Assembly (NCBI GenBank): GCA_902518415.1
Contig: CABYGA010000011.1
Location: forward strand, 1-42,512
Length of the DNA: 42,512 bases
From: an uncultured Pelagibacteraceae bacterium
GTDB taxonomy: Bacteria; Pseudomonadota; Alphaproteobacteria; Pelagibacterales; AG-422-B15
Reading direction: 5' to 3'
The notes under the pieces are model-generated. The model was given only the letters and a program-made list of their open reading frames with translations, was not told the origin of the DNA and searched no databases. The position numbers were made by a program, and so were the translations under genes. Shown here piece by piece: positions 15,663 through 25,720 of the stretch. Positions within the stretch are counted from its first letter, which is position 1. Every line of letters starts with the position of its first letter.

Positions 15663-16669
15663 TGAAAGACAGTATCTTAAAATTTCCAAGTACTAGACTA
15701 AGAAGGAACAGGCAGTCTAACTGGATTAGAAATTTGGTTGAAGAACATTCATTAACATCTAATGATCTAATTTGGCCAGTATTCATATGTGAAGGAAAAA
15801 ATAAAAAAGAAGAGATTAAATCTATGCCTAATGTCTATAGATATTCAATAGATAATCTAAATGAAGTGAGAGATATTGCCGAGAGTCAAAATATTAATTT
15901 AATTGCTCTTTTTCCCTATACCCCCAAAGAACTCAAATCTAATGATGGTAAAGAGGCATTAAATCCTGAAAACCTAGTTTGTAAGTCAATAGATCAATTA
16001 TCAAGATCAAACAAAAGTTTTGGATTGATGTGTGACGTGGCACTTGACCCCTATACTGATCATGGACATGATGGTTTAATAAATGACAGTGGGAAAATAC
16101 TTAATGATGAAACAAATGAATTACTTGTAAAACAAGCACTTCTTTATGCAGAATGTGGGGCTGATGTTATAGCTCCATCTGACATGATGGACGGAAGAAT
16201 AGGAATAATACGAAATCAATTAGAAAAAAATGATTTTCAAGATACCTTAATACTTTCGTACGCTGCAAAATATGCATCTGCAATGTATTCGCCATTTAGA
16301 GATGCTGTAGGTTCTTCAAGTAGCCTTAAATCAGATAAAAAAACTTACCAAATGAATATAAATAACTCTGACGAGGCAATCAGAGAAGCCTCTATGGACA
16401 TTAGCGAAGGCGCAGATATATTGATGGTAAAGCCAGGGATAAGTTATTTAGATATTATTTATAGAATTAAGCATGAGTTAAATTTTCCAACTTTTGCCTT
16501 CCAAGTATCTGGTGAATATAGCTTGATTAAACTCGCTGCAGAAAAAGGTTTAATTGATGAGAAAGCGGTGGTCCTTGAGCAGCTTGCTTCTTTTAAAAGA
16601 GCTGGAGCTGATGCTATAATTACTTACTTTGCTCCTGAAGTTTCAAAGTTTATTAAATTAACTGAGTAA
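15659..16669 (+). CDS. hemB: Delta-aminolevulinic acid dehydratase (porphobilinogen synthase)
   Basis: Condenses two 5-aminolevulinate molecules into porphobilinogen for heme. The 336-residue protein has the Schiff-base lysines K204 (SYAAKYASAMYSPFR) and K258 (ILMVKPG). The metal loop reads CDVALDPYTDHGHDG: the three zinc cysteines of animal and yeast enzymes are replaced by Ala/Asp, so this is the Mg2+/metal-independent type usual in alphaproteobacteria. Start is ATG 15659 overlapping the DUF1295 stop; a second ATG follows at once. The 3' end overlaps the converging dehydrogenase gene by 12 bases. Confidence 0.96.
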   Translation: MMKDSILKFPSTRLRRNRQSNWIRNLVEEHSLTSNDLIWPVFICEGKNKKEEIKSMPNVYRYSIDNLNEVRDIAESQNINLIALFPYTPKELKSNDGKEALNPENLVCKSIDQLSRSNKSFGLMCDVALDPYTDHGHDGLINDSGKILNDETNELLVKQALLYAECGADVIAPSDMMDGRIGIIRNQLEKNDFQDTLILSYAAKYASAMYSPFRDAVGSSSSLKSDKKTYQMNINNSDEAIREASMDISEGADILMVKPGISYLDIIYRIKHELNFPTFAFQVSGEYSLIKLAAEKGLIDEKAVVLEQLASFKRAGADAIITYFAPEVSKFIKLTE

Positions 16670-17521
16670 TCTTTTTACTAAACTTGATGTGTCAAAATTA
16701 TTGCCACCCATATTTTGCACATCTTTGTAAAATTCATCAACAATCTTTGTAATTTCTAAATCAATGCCAAATTTTTTGGCTTCATCAAATGCGATTGATA
16801 AATCCTTTCTCATTAAATCAACCGCGAACCCAAAATCAAATTTATTTTCAGTCATTGTCATAAATCTATTATCCATTTGCCAAGATTGGGCTGCTCCAGA
16901 GGAAATAACATCCAAAACATCCTTTGGATTAAGTTTAGTTTGCTTCATAAAATAAATTGATTCTGAAAGGCCCTGCACTAAACCAGCAATGCAAATTTGA
17001 TTAATAATTTTAGTTAATTGTCCTGAACCTGATGACCCCATGTACTTTCTTTTTTTTCCATAAACCTCAAAAATACTCTCACTTTTGTTAAATGCATTTT
17101 TATCTCCTCCTACCATGATACTTAATTGTCCCTTTTCAGCTCCAAGCTGGCCACCAGAGATAGGTGCATCTAGAAAATAAGCTTCTTTTTCTTTTAATTT
17201 AAGTTCAAGCTCTTGGACAATTTTTGGTGAAACTGTGGAATGATCAATAAAAATTGTATTTTTTCTAATTACATTAAAACATCCACTGTGGTTTGAAGTA
17301 ATCTCTCTCAGATCATCATCGTTACCGATACATGAAATAATGAAATCAAATTTTTCATCAAGCTGATTAAGGTTATCTACTGCATTTCCTCCATACTTTT
17401 TTTTCCAAATGCTGATTTTTTCCTTAGATCTATTGTATACAGAAACCTCATATTTCTCTGATAGGAAGCCAGCCATTGGAAATCCCATCTTTCCAATTCC
17501 AATAAACAAAATTTTATACAT
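16658..17521 (-). CDS. 3-hydroxyisobutyrate dehydrogenase-family NAD(P)-dependent beta-hydroxyacid dehydrogenase
   Basis: A 287-residue protein: Rossmann domain with GIGKMGFPMAGFL (8-20), the substrate motif DAPISGGQLGAEKG (118-131) and the catalytic lysine K171 in GQLTKIINQ, followed by the all-helical C-terminal domain. Family members oxidise 3-hydroxyisobutyrate, tartronate semialdehyde (reverse) or related acids and some reduce succinic semialdehyde; the substrate here is not resolved. Its start overlaps the end of the PuuB-like oxidase by eight bases, so the two are likely co-translated and may act on one pathway. Its end overlaps hemB. Confidence 0.85.
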   Translation of the reverse strand: MYKILFIGIGKMGFPMAGFLSEKYEVSVYNRSKEKISIWKKKYGGNAVDNLNQLDEKFDFIISCIGNDDDLREITSNHSGCFNVIRKNTIFIDHSTVSPKIVQELELKLKEKEAYFLDAPISGGQLGAEKGQLSIMVGGDKNAFNKSESIFEVYGKKRKYMGSSGSGQLTKIINQICIAGLVQGLSESIYFMKQTKLNPKDVLDVISSGAAQSWQMDNRFMTMTENKFDFGFAVDLMRKDLSIAFDEAKKFGIDLEITKIVDEFYKDVQNMGGNNFDTSSLVKRLLS

Positions 17522-18803
17522 TAAAAATATCCATCATCCTCTGCATAGCGCTAATTGTTACTAATAAAGGCATTCTAAATAATCTGCCCCCAGGAAAATT
17601 TCTATGCTTAATCTTCTCGAAAGCTTCCATTTCACTAGTTTTACCAGATACAATGTTCTCAGCCAAAATTTTACCGGCAATACCAGTAAATGCAACTCCA
17701 TGCCCTGAAAAGCCGTGAGCATAAAATATCTTTTCATTTATCATTCCTATATCAGGAACTCTGTTGACCGTAATAGCAATTAATCCACCCCAAATATAAT
17801 CAACTTTTATATTTTTAAGTTGTGGAAATACTCTATTTAACTGTTTTTTTGTTCTTTTCTTTAAACCCTCTACATTTTTAAGAGAATAGCCTACAGCTCC
17901 TCCAAAAATCATTCTCTTACTTTCTGAAAGTCTATAATAATTAAGATCAAAGTTAGTATCGCTGACACAATAATCATTAGGTAGAATACTTTGCTGCAAA
18001 TCAATATTAAGAGGTTCTGTACAAACAATATATGTTTCACAAGGCATGACTTTATTTTCGATACCGAGGTTTAAACCCTCAATATAGGCATTGCAACATA
18101 CAGCTATTCTTTTTGCATTAACTTTTCCATTTTCTATTAATACTTCAATGTCATTACTATTTTGTAATATTTTTTTTGCTGGAGAATTTTCATACACCTT
18201 AACACCTAATGAAAGTGCAGCATTCATTAATCCAATAGCGTATTTTAACGGATGTAGATGCCCCGCCCCCCTATCTAGTATTCCTCCATAGTAAAGTGAA
18301 GAGCCAATTTCATGATCGGCTGTAGCTTTGTCAAGAACTTCAAGTTTATCATAATTATAAGTTTTTAATTTATATTCTAGATCATTTTCATACTCTTTGA
18401 ATTTTGACAAACTAGTGGCTGCATGTATGCCGCCGCTCTTCTTATCACATTCAATATTAAAGCTTTTTATTCTTTCATCGATAAGATCAACTGCTGCTTG
18501 TGATATGTTCCATAGCTGCATGGCGTGTTTAAGGCCATATTTTTTTTCAATACCATCAATTCCCCATGCAACATCGTTCCAAATTTGGCCACCATTTCTA
18601 CCTGAAGCTCCCCAACCTATAATATTTTGCTCTAATAAAATTACTTTAAGTCCTCGCTCGGCAGCTTCGATTGCAGTTGACAGTCCCGAGAAACCACCTC
18701 CTATTACACACAGGTCACATTCGTGGTCATCAATTAAAATTGGAAGAGTATCTTTTTGCTGATTTAGGCTAGTTGCATAATAACTATTTGGATATTGAGA
18801 CAT
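17514..18803 (-). CDS. FAD-dependent amine oxidoreductase, PuuB/OrdL-like (DAO family)
   Basis: A 429-residue flavoprotein of the D-amino-acid oxidase superfamily. The dinucleotide fold is CVIGGGFSGLSTAIEAAERG followed by LLEQ (about 33-59), with GWGASGRNGGQIW after it, and the C-terminal FAD loop FYAHGFSGHGVAFTG. Closest in pattern to gamma-glutamylputrescine oxidase (PuuB), which yields an aldehyde, ammonia and peroxide; other N-methyl amino acid or amine substrates are possible. Start is ATG 18803; an in-frame TTG at 18812 is less likely. It lies 20 bp after parC, where no amine gene is normally found. A PuuC-like aldehyde dehydrogenase is at 40026. Confidence 0.82.
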   Translation of the reverse strand: MSQYPNSYYATSLNQQKDTLPILIDDHECDLCVIGGGFSGLSTAIEAAERGLKVILLEQNIIGWGASGRNGGQIWNDVAWGIDGIEKKYGLKHAMQLWNISQAAVDLIDERIKSFNIECDKKSGGIHAATSLSKFKEYENDLEYKLKTYNYDKLEVLDKATADHEIGSSLYYGGILDRGAGHLHPLKYAIGLMNAALSLGVKVYENSPAKKILQNSNDIEVLIENGKVNAKRIAVCCNAYIEGLNLGIENKVMPCETYIVCTEPLNIDLQQSILPNDYCVSDTNFDLNYYRLSESKRMIFGGAVGYSLKNVEGLKKRTKKQLNRVFPQLKNIKVDYIWGGLIAITVNRVPDIGMINEKIFYAHGFSGHGVAFTGIAGKILAENIVSGKTSEMEAFEKIKHRNFPGGRLFRMPLLVTISAMQRMMDIFNV

Positions 18804-18823
18804 TAAATACAATTAAGTTAACT

Positions 18824-21028
18824 TTAAATTTTAGAGTGTAAATTCTTTGGCTCAATTCTACCCGCTTGAGCCCTCTTACCAAGCCATTTCTTTAGATCTT
18901 TAGCGGATAATAAAACTTTTTTAGACCTTTCATTGATTATTCCTTCATTTGAGTCTGCACAAAAAGCGTTAAGAGTTTTTCCTGACTTGAATTTTTGAAG
19001 TGTAACACCTCGTCCCTTTTGCATATTAGGTATTTCTGAACTATTGAAAGCTAATAATTTAAATGATTTTTTTTCACCACTAATAGACACAATCAAATCT
19101 CCTTTTTTCTCTGCACATGATACTGCTCGATCATTATCCTTTAAATTCATAACTTTCTTACCTGATTTTGTAGATGCAATGAAGTCATTTGAATTAACAA
19201 AAAAACCTTTACCAGCAGAACTGGTTATTAAAAATTCTTTATCTTGCTCATAGATCTTAAAGAATAAAACTTCTTCGTTGTCATTTTTGTCAATTAACAA
19301 ACTTATTGGATCACCAAACCCTCTACCAGATGAAACTCTAGAGCAATTTATGGTATAAAACTTACCTAAAGTAGAAAATACAACCAATTTATTATTACTC
19401 TTACACTTAACAACAAACTTTTCACTATCGCCTTCTTTATACTTAACAGACGAGTAGTCATCCTGATGACCTTTGATTGATTTTACCCAACCATTTTTTG
19501 ATAACAATACTGTTACCGGTTCCTTTGAGTCAAATTCCTCAAGAGAATAATCAAGTTCCTGATAAGCATCATTAATTACAGTTCTTCTTTCAGCAAAAGA
19601 ATTTATTTTTTTAAATACTTCTAAACTTTCATTGAATTCTTTGTTTAATATTTTACTTTGGTTGCTCTTTGACTTTAGAATCTGATTTAGTTCTTTTTTA
19701 TAATTTAATAAATCTTGATATTCATTCTTTATTTGCTTTTCCTCAAGTTTTTTTAACTGCCTTAATCGCATTGCTAATATAGCCTCAGCTTGTTTTTTAT
19801 TGATTTTAAATACAGTAATTAGTTTTTTTTCAGGATTAGTATCTGTTCTTATAATCTTAATTACCTTATTTAAATTACTAAAAACTATTAGGAAGCCTTT
19901 TAAGATCTCCAACCTATTTTCAGTTTGCGTGAGACGATACTGGGTTCTTTTTTTTAAAACAACAAAGCGATGATCAATGAATGCTTTTAAACTCTCTTTA
20001 AGTGAGAATAGCTTTGGCTCTAACTTACTATTTATTGCATTAAAATTAATAGCAAATCTAATTTCTAAATCCGAATTCTTACACAAATCCTCAAAAATTA
20101 CTTCTGGCTTAAAGGTTCTATTCTTTGGCACTAAAACAATTCTAATGTCCTCTGCAGACTCATCTTGTATCGCTTCAAGATAATTTATTTTTTTAGTATC
20201 AATCAATTCAGATACTCTCTCAATAATCTTTGACTTATTTACTTGATAAGGAATTTCATAAATTACTAATTGATACTGTCCTCTTCCTAGGTCTTCTTTT
20301 TTCCATTTTGCTCTTAGACGTATAGTCCCTCTTCCTTTTAAATAAGCTTCTCTGATAGATGTCTTACTATCGACAATTTCACCTCCTGTTGGAAAATCAG
20401 GACCTGGTATAATATTTATTAATTGCGAGCTTGTATAATTTGGATTTTTTAATAATTTTGTTAGAGCTGAAAATAATTCAATTATATTGTGTGGTGGAAT
20501 ATTTGTTGCCATGCCCACTGCTATGCCTGAACTTCCATTTGCTAAAAGATTAGGAAAATATGAAGGTAATACTATTGGCTCTAAATCTACTCCGTCATAA
20601 GTACTTATATAATCAATCGTTTCCTCTGATATATCTTGAATCATTAATTCAGCTAGCGCTGTTAGTCTTGCTTCTGTATATCTCATTGCCGCTGCATTAT
20701 CGCCATCAATGTTGCCAAAGTTGCCTTGTCCATCAACTAATGGATAGCGAGTTGAGAAATCCTGAGCTAAACGAACAAGAGCTTCATATACAGATTGATC
20801 ACCGTGAGGATGAAATTTACCAATTACATCTCCCACTATTCTTGCTGATTTTTTATAGCCTGAATTAGAACTTAATCTCAACTGATACATGGCATAGAGA
20901 AGCCTTCTATGAACTGGTTTTAAGCCATCCCTTATATCTGGAAGAGCTCGATGAGTAATTGTTGATAAAGCATAAGCAAGGTATTTCTCCTCCAAGGCTT
21001 CGGTAAAATTAATATTTTTTATCTTCAT
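18824..21028 (-). CDS. parC: DNA topoisomerase IV subunit A
   Basis: Subunit that cuts and reseals DNA in the type II enzyme that decatenates chromosomes. The N-terminal breakage-reunion domain has [41 protein letters not shown] and the active tyrosine in [11 protein letters not shown]. The C-terminal part holds the usual beta-propeller repeats ([17 protein letters not shown]). Length 734 is normal. The quinolone-region Ser of E. coli is Gln here, as in other alphaproteobacterial ParC. The start overlaps the end of recO by 20 bases. Confidence 0.95.
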   Translation of the reverse strand: MKIKNINFTEALEEKYLAYALSTITHRALPDIRDGLKPVHRRLLYAMYQLRLSSNSGYKKSARIVGDVIGKFHPHGDQSVYEALVRLAQDFSTRYPLVDGQGNFGNIDGDNAAAMRYTEARLTALAELMIQDISEETIDYISTYDGVDLEPIVLPSYFPNLLANGSSGIAVGMATNIPPHNIIELFSALTKLLKNPNYTSSQLINIIPGPDFPTGGEIVDSKTSIREAYLKGRGTIRLRAKWKKEDLGRGQYQLVIYEIPYQVNKSKIIERVSELIDTKKINYLEAIQDESAEDIRIVLVPKNRTFKPEVIFEDLCKNSDLEIRFAINFNAINSKLEPKLFSLKESLKAFIDHRFVVLKKRTQYRLTQTENRLEILKGFLIVFSNLNKVIKIIRTDTNPEKKLITVFKINKKQAEAILAMRLRQLKKLEEKQIKNEYQDLLNYKKELNQILKSKSNQSKILNKEFNESLEVFKKINSFAERRTVINDAYQELDYSLEEFDSKEPVTVLLSKNGWVKSIKGHQDDYSSVKYKEGDSEKFVVKCKSNNKLVVFSTLGKFYTINCSRVSSGRGFGDPISLLIDKNDNEEVLFFKIYEQDKEFLITSSAGKGFFVNSNDFIASTKSGKKVMNLKDNDRAVSCAEKKGDLIVSISGEKKSFKLLAFNSSEIPNMQKGRGVTLQKFKSGKTLNAFCADSNEGIINERSKKVLLSAKDLKKWLGKRAQAGRIEPKNLHSKI

Positions 21029-21746
21029 TTATAAGTATATTCTTTAAATGATTCCTGCTTTTAGGAAAGTTTAGATTATTCGGTTCATAAAAACGTTTTA
21101 AGAAAAAATATTCTGTAAGTACCAAGGCATTTTTAATATCTGCTAAGGTAAGATCAATTGAGCTATCAACAAAAAATTCTGGCAATAAAAATAATTTGTC
21201 TTTAAAGCTGCCGGCGCCTTCCATTGTTACAGCTCTACCGCTACTAGGAGAAACGTATTTTAGTTTATCTCTTCGCGCTGTTACAGCACATTCAGATAAA
21301 TCAAGACCATAGCCAATTTCTGATAAAAGATCCAATTCCCAAAATATATAATTTTTTATCCAATCCTTTTCTCCACAAGATATATCTTTTATAAGTTTTA
21401 ATGTTTTTTCGTATAAAAGTATATTTTGCTGCTTCTCAGCCATAGTTGAGATTATCATCGAACAAATTGTTGTAACTGCAAGAAGCTTCGCTCTTTGATT
21501 TAAAATATATGAAGACCACATCTTTATAGGCTCAATTGTAAAATTACCCAAGTGACTTTCTAATCTACCTGACCAATTAACATGTACCTCATTTCCTGGC
21601 TCAATTGTGGCTCTAAGATTCTTAGAATGAATCCCTCGTATTAAACCTTTATGTCTTCCATGCTCATGTGTAAATATTTCAAGTATATAAGATTTTTCAT
21701 TATATTTACTGAATCCCAAAATAAAGCCATCACCAGACCACCTCAT
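21009..21746 (-). CDS. recO: DNA repair protein RecO
   Basis: Recombination mediator that helps RecR load RecA on SSB-coated gaps. The 245-residue protein begins with the alphaproteobacterial RecO pattern ([25 protein letters not shown] is split as an OB-fold start) and [13 protein letters not shown]. The helical domain includes [20 protein letters not shown]; the zinc cysteines of some RecO proteins are reduced to one. Its start overlaps era as ATGA, and its end overlaps parC by 20 bases. The lepB-rnc-era-recO order is widely conserved. Confidence 0.92.
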   Translation of the reverse strand: MRWSGDGFILGFSKYNEKSYILEIFTHEHGRHKGLIRGIHSKNLRATIEPGNEVHVNWSGRLESHLGNFTIEPIKMWSSYILNQRAKLLAVTTICSMIISTMAEKQQNILLYEKTLKLIKDISCGEKDWIKNYIFWELDLLSEIGYGLDLSECAVTARRDKLKYVSPSSGRAVTMEGAGSFKDKLFLLPEFFVDSSIDLTLADIKNALVLTEYFFLKRFYEPNNLNFPKSRNHLKNILINEDKKY

Positions 21747-22591
21747 AGTTTTTTTTCGCTAACAACTTTTACAAATAAAAATAAATGAATTTTTTTATTT
21801 TCATGTTTAGCTATTTCTTTTCTTGACGATGATCCTATTTCTTTCAACAAAGATCCTCGCTTACCAATGACAATACTTTTATGTGATCTTCTTCTTACTT
21901 CTATAGTTTGAAATATTTTGATTTCATTCTTTCTATTTTCGACTTTATCTGTAATAACATCACATTGGTAAGGTATCTCTTTATGTACTTTGTCTAATAT
22001 TTTCTCCCTTGTAACCTCTGAATAAAAAAGTTCTTTCTTGATCTGAACCTTATCTTTAGATTGATATTTAGATTCTTTAATTTTGAGATATTTATTAGAT
22101 CTTTCTAGCAATATTGATACTCCCTCACCATTAATGCTTGATACAGGAAAAATTTCATGAATTAAATTTTCCTTTGAGTAAAAATTAATACTTTTTAGAA
22201 CATCTTCATCGTTACATTTATCTATTTTATTTAGTATAAGGAAAACTTTCTGATCTATAATTTTATCTTTCAAAGATGACTGAATTCTTTTAAATTCTGT
22301 TTTTGTTTTTTTTGATATATCTAGCACTAAATATATAATCACTGCATTGTCTATTTCTGCAAATGGAGACGATACAACTTTGTTGCTTATTTTTTTCATA
22401 GATGCAAAAGTCCCAGGTGTATCCTGTAAAATATATTCGAACTCCGATATATTTTTTGTTAATTTTTGGTTGAATGTAGTTGATTGTTTCTTTCTAGAAA
22501 CCAATGTTACTCTTCGTCCCATAATCGAATTTACTAAAGTTGACTTTCCTGAATTCGTAGGACCTATTAAAACTATATTCCCACTTTTCAT
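21743..22591 (-). CDS. era: GTPase Era
   Basis: Ribosome-assembly GTPase that binds the 3' end of 16S rRNA. G1 is GPTNSGKSTLVN (10-21), G3 DTPGT, G4 LNKIDK; the C-terminal KH domain has VIGKRGSLLKEIGSSSRKEI. At 282 residues it is slightly shorter than average. Starts directly against the rnc stop (22591/22592) and overlaps recO by four bases, so rnc, era and recO are likely translated together. Confidence 0.95.
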   Translation of the reverse strand: MKSGNIVLIGPTNSGKSTLVNSIMGRRVTLVSRKKQSTTFNQKLTKNISEFEYILQDTPGTFASMKKISNKVVSSPFAEIDNAVIIYLVLDISKKTKTEFKRIQSSLKDKIIDQKVFLILNKIDKCNDEDVLKSINFYSKENLIHEIFPVSSINGEGVSILLERSNKYLKIKESKYQSKDKVQIKKELFYSEVTREKILDKVHKEIPYQCDVITDKVENRKNEIKIFQTIEVRRRSHKSIVIGKRGSLLKEIGSSSRKEIAKHENKKIHLFLFVKVVSEKKL

Positions 22592-23266
22592 TTATTGAAT
22601 AATTTTATTTAATTGAATAAATGACTCAGCTGCAAGTTTTTCTGCTTCTTTTATCGATCTAGCTTTGCTAAAGGCCTTTTTATAATTCATAAATTTTAAT
22701 TCAATTTCAAAAATTGGCTCATGATCAGGACCTTCTTTAGATAAAGTCTTATATTCTGGAAGTTTTTTATATTTCTTTAATGTCCATTCTTGCAAAAAAG
22801 ATTTTGGATCAATTAAATTTTGATCAATATTATGAATATGCTCACGCCATAGTTCTAGAATCAACTTCTTTACTATGACAAAATCTGAATCTTGATATAT
22901 AGCACCAAGAATTGACTCACAAGCATTAGACAAGATGCTCTTCTTTTTATTACCTAAAGATGATCTTTCTGTACTCCCCAGCAATATGAAATCACCTAAT
23001 GCTAGATTATTGGCAACCATAAAACATGTATTCCTATTAACTAAACTACTAAGCATTTTATCTAAAGAACCTTCATCGGCACTAGGGTAATCTTTAATTA
23101 GTTTTTCAGCTATCGCTAAACCCAACACGCGATCACCTAAAAACTCAAGATTCTCATTATTAAGATTTTTTTCGAAGCTTGAATGAGTCAAAGCTAATTT
23201 AAGTAGGCTGATATCTTTAAATTTATATTTAATTTTTTTTTCAAGTAATGATAAATCCTTTTCCAT
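22592..23266 (-). CDS. rnc: Ribonuclease III
   Basis: Cleaves double-stranded RNA in rRNA precursors and some mRNAs. The catalytic domain signature NLEFLGDRVLGLAIAEKL and ADEGSLDKMLSSLVNR are intact, with the second acidic site in ACESILGAIYQDS. The C-terminal double-stranded RNA binding domain starts at about residue 155 (DPKSFLQEW) and ends KAFSKARSIKEAEKLAAESFI. Length 224. It is seven bases after lepB and abuts era. Confidence 0.95.
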   Translation of the reverse strand: MEKDLSLLEKKIKYKFKDISLLKLALTHSSFEKNLNNENLEFLGDRVLGLAIAEKLIKDYPSADEGSLDKMLSSLVNRNTCFMVANNLALGDFILLGSTERSSLGNKKKSILSNACESILGAIYQDSDFVIVKKLILELWREHIHNIDQNLIDPKSFLQEWTLKKYKKLPEYKTLSKEGPDHEPIFEIELKFMNYKKAFSKARSIKEAEKLAAESFIQLNKIIQ

Positions 23267-23273
23267 TGCTCAA

Positions 23274-24008
23274 CTAATTTATTAATTTCAGCAATCTATT
23301 AAATTGGATATCAAATGGCCATTTCCAAAATTCAAGAATAGTTGATCCATCTTCTGTTGAAAAAAAAATTATTTGAGCCTTGCCAACTAACCTGTTGAAT
23401 TCAACTGTGCCCCAAAACCTGCTATCATTTGAATTGTCTCTATTATCACCCATAAAAAAGTAATGGTTTTCTGGCACTACGAATTCCTTTGTATTGTCAC
23501 CAGGTGATCCATCTAAATAATTATAAATTTCGTAAGAAATACCATTTGGCAAAGTTTCTTTTAAAACATTTATTTTTATTACTCTTCCATTTTTAAGAAC
23601 TTTCGAATCCTCGCGGATATTTTCATACTCAAGTGAGTTACTGTTAATAATCAAATTGCCATTTTGAACTTTAATTCGATCCCCTGGTAGTCCGATCAAT
23701 CTTTTAATATAATCTAAATTTGTATGTGGAGGCTTGAATATTATCACGTCACCCCTGTCAGGAATATTTGAAAATATTCGATTGGATATAGGACCTAAAC
23801 TAAAAGGAAATGAATGCTTACTGTAACCGTAATCAAATTTTGAAGCAAAAAGTCTGTCACCAACTAATAAATTTGGTTCCATTGATGAGGAAGGTATAAA
23901 AAATGGTTGTATTAAAAAGGTTCTAATAATCAATGCAATTACAAGTGCATAAAAAAGTGTTAACAAATTAGATTTGATCCAAGATGAATTTATTTTTTTA
24001 TTACTCAT
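23274..24008 (-). CDS. lepB: Signal peptidase I
   Basis: Inner membrane protease that removes signal peptides of Sec and Tat exported proteins. One N-terminal membrane anchor (about 13-33) precedes the catalytic serine S42 in FFIPSSSMEPNL and the general base K102 in LDYIKRLIGLPGDRI. The MGDNRDNSNDSRFWG motif is complete. Only one anchor is present (E. coli has two), normal for alphaproteobacteria. Between acpS and rnc, gaps 4 and 7 bases. Confidence 0.96.
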   Translation of the reverse strand: MSNKKINSSWIKSNLLTLFYALVIALIIRTFLIQPFFIPSSSMEPNLLVGDRLFASKFDYGYSKHSFPFSLGPISNRIFSNIPDRGDVIIFKPPHTNLDYIKRLIGLPGDRIKVQNGNLIINSNSLEYENIREDSKVLKNGRVIKINVLKETLPNGISYEIYNYLDGSPGDNTKEFVVPENHYFFMGDNRDNSNDSRFWGTVEFNRLVGKAQIIFFSTEDGSTILEFWKWPFDIQFNRLLKLIN

Positions 24009-24012
24009 AGTA

Positions 24013-24393
24013 TTAGTTAATAGTTACAATTGCTTGTGCATATGGAAATTCGTCAGTAATTGACAAATTGATGATATAATCATTGTGTGAAACTAAATTT
24101 AGTAAATGTAATTTAGATTTTCCATGAAATTTAAGAGTTGGTTTGCCCGATGGTTCATTTACAATCTCTAAATCTCGCCAATAGACACCTTTACGGAAAC
24201 CAGTGCCTAGTGCCTTAGCTGCAGCTTCTTTTGCTGCAAATCTCTTTGCGTAACAGGAAACACTTTGTTTTCTTTTTTCACACTTTTTAATTTCATTATC
24301 TGTAAATATTCTCTTCTTAAACCGATCACCAAATCTGGCTATAGTTTTATCTATTCTGCGTATATCAATTAAATCTGAACCAATGCCTTTCAT
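24013..24393 (-). CDS. acpS: Holo-[acyl-carrier-protein] synthase
   Basis: Transfers 4'-phosphopantetheine from CoA to ACP, activating fatty acid synthesis. The 126-residue protein has GSDLIDIRRI (Mg2+ aspartate), FTDNEIKKCEKR and RFAAKEAAAKALGTG. It abuts pdxJ (stop at 24394) with no gap, the usual pdxJ-acpS arrangement. Confidence 0.95.
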   Translation of the reverse strand: MKGIGSDLIDIRRIDKTIARFGDRFKKRIFTDNEIKKCEKRKQSVSCYAKRFAAKEAAAKALGTGFRKGVYWRDLEIVNEPSGKPTLKFHGKSKLHLLNLVSHNDYIINLSITDEFPYAQAIVTIN

Positions 24394-25131
24394 TTATGAG
24401 CCTCTATTTTCTTTTATAAGAACTTTTAGTTTACTAACAGTTTCCCCCAATCCAGAGAATATAGCTTCTGCTATTATAAAATGGCCAATATTAAATTCCT
24501 TTACTTCAGGTATTTTCGCCAATTCAACTATTGAGTCAAAAGTAATCCCATGACCTATATGTACTTCTAATCCTAAATTGTCAGCTAATTGAGAAGCCTT
24601 TTTTATTCTTTCTAAATCATCTTCAAAATCGTGAGAATTTTCTATTTTCCTACAAAACTCTCCTGCGTGAATTTCTACAATATCGGCTTGAATATCTTTT
24701 GATGCAATAATTTGCTCTTCATCAGCGTCAACAAACAAAGACACTTTTATACCGCTCTGTTTAAGTTTTGGAATAATAGTATGAAGTAAATTATGATTTT
24801 TTTTAACGTCGATGCCACCCTCTGTGGTCACTTCTTCTCGCTTCTCAGGAACAATACAACATGCGTTTGGCTTTACTTTTAATGCTATGTCAAGCATTTC
24901 TCGTGTTGGGGCCATTTCAAAGTTTAATGGCAATGATATATTTGCTTTAAGTTCGAAAATATCTTCATCTTTTATATGCCTTCTATCCTCGCGAAGATGA
25001 GCTGTAATGCCATCGGCGCCAAATTCTTCACATATTTTTGCAGCTTTAACAGGGCTTGGATAATTCTCTCCCCTTGCATTTCTTAAAGTCGCAACATGAT
25101 CGATGTTTACTCCTAACCTTGGTAAATTCAT
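24394..25131 (-). CDS. pdxJ: Pyridoxine 5'-phosphate synthase
   Basis: Closes the ring of vitamin B6 from deoxyxylulose 5-phosphate and aminoacetone phosphate derivative. Core motifs: LGVNIDHVATLRNARG at the very start, GADGITAHLREDRRHI, and GHGITFD with FNIGHFIIAEAIF at the end. An open frame extends 30 codons upstream of ATG 25131, but that part lies inside pyrE and looks unrelated to PdxJ; the family begins just before LGVNIDH, so 25131 is the start (245 aa, normal). Five bases separate it from the pyrE stop. Confidence 0.95.
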   Translation of the reverse strand: MNLPRLGVNIDHVATLRNARGENYPSPVKAAKICEEFGADGITAHLREDRRHIKDEDIFELKANISLPLNFEMAPTREMLDIALKVKPNACCIVPEKREEVTTEGGIDVKKNHNLLHTIIPKLKQSGIKVSLFVDADEEQIIASKDIQADIVEIHAGEFCRKIENSHDFEDDLERIKKASQLADNLGLEVHIGHGITFDSIVELAKIPEVKEFNIGHFIIAEAIFSGLGETVSKLKVLIKENRGS

Positions 25132-25135
25132 AATA

Positions 25136-25720
25136 TCAAAATTTTCTGCTTCCTGGTTTAATTGCTGGAATATTGGCCAGTTCTCTAGGAAGGTTTTCGG
25201 GTTCGAATATTGGGATATCAAGCTTTAACAATGATATAATATCAAAATTTTCAAATACTTCTTCTGTAGTTCTGTCAACTATTGATGCTATTCCTTTTAA
25301 GTTTACTTCCAGTAAATTTATTTTATCAAGACACTCTTTCGTTGATTTGCCAGTAGTTATTACATCTTCAACGAATAAGATATTGCTTCCTTTTTTTAAA
25401 TCAAAACCCCTTCTTAATTCAAATTCATTTTCAGTTCGCTCAAAGAAAATGAAATCACACCCTAAAGTTTGGGCAAGTTGATATCCGACTAAAACCCCTC
25501 CTAAAGCAGGTGAAACTATACAATCAATTTTAGTCTCTATCTTTTTGAGAATTTTATTTTTAAGTTCCTCACAAACAGTTAGGCCATCGTTGGGGTTCAC
25601 AAATAGCTTTGAGCATTGAAAATACATTTTAGATCTTTTTCCTGACGAAAGAATAAAGTGACCATGTTGTAGAGCTCCAGACTTTTCAAAAAAACTAATT
25701 ATTTCTTTTTCATTTTTCAT
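25136..25720 (-). CDS. pyrE: Orotate phosphoribosyltransferase
   Basis: Adds ribose phosphate to orotate in pyrimidine synthesis. The 194-residue protein shows GHFILSSGKRSKMYFQC, SPALGGVLVGYQ, FFERTENEFELRRGF and the PRPP site LFVEDVITTGKS. Its start overlaps the rsh stop as ATGA. Only pyrB (35800) is also found in this window; pyrC is not beside either gene. Confidence 0.95.
   Translation of the reverse strand: MKNEKEIISFFEKSGALQHGHFILSSGKRSKMYFQCSKLFVNPNDGLTVCEELKNKILKKIETKIDCIVSPALGGVLVGYQLAQTLGCDFIFFERTENEFELRRGFDLKKGSNILFVEDVITTGKSTKECLDKINLLEVNLKGIASIVDRTTEEVFENFDIISLLKLDIPIFEPENLPRELANIPAIKPGSRKF

Noticed and set aside
25132..25221. 30-codon N-terminal extension of pdxJ inside pyrE
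   Set aside because: The family begins just before the LGVNIDH motif and the extension only reads pyrE in another frame; ATG 25131 is the natural start.
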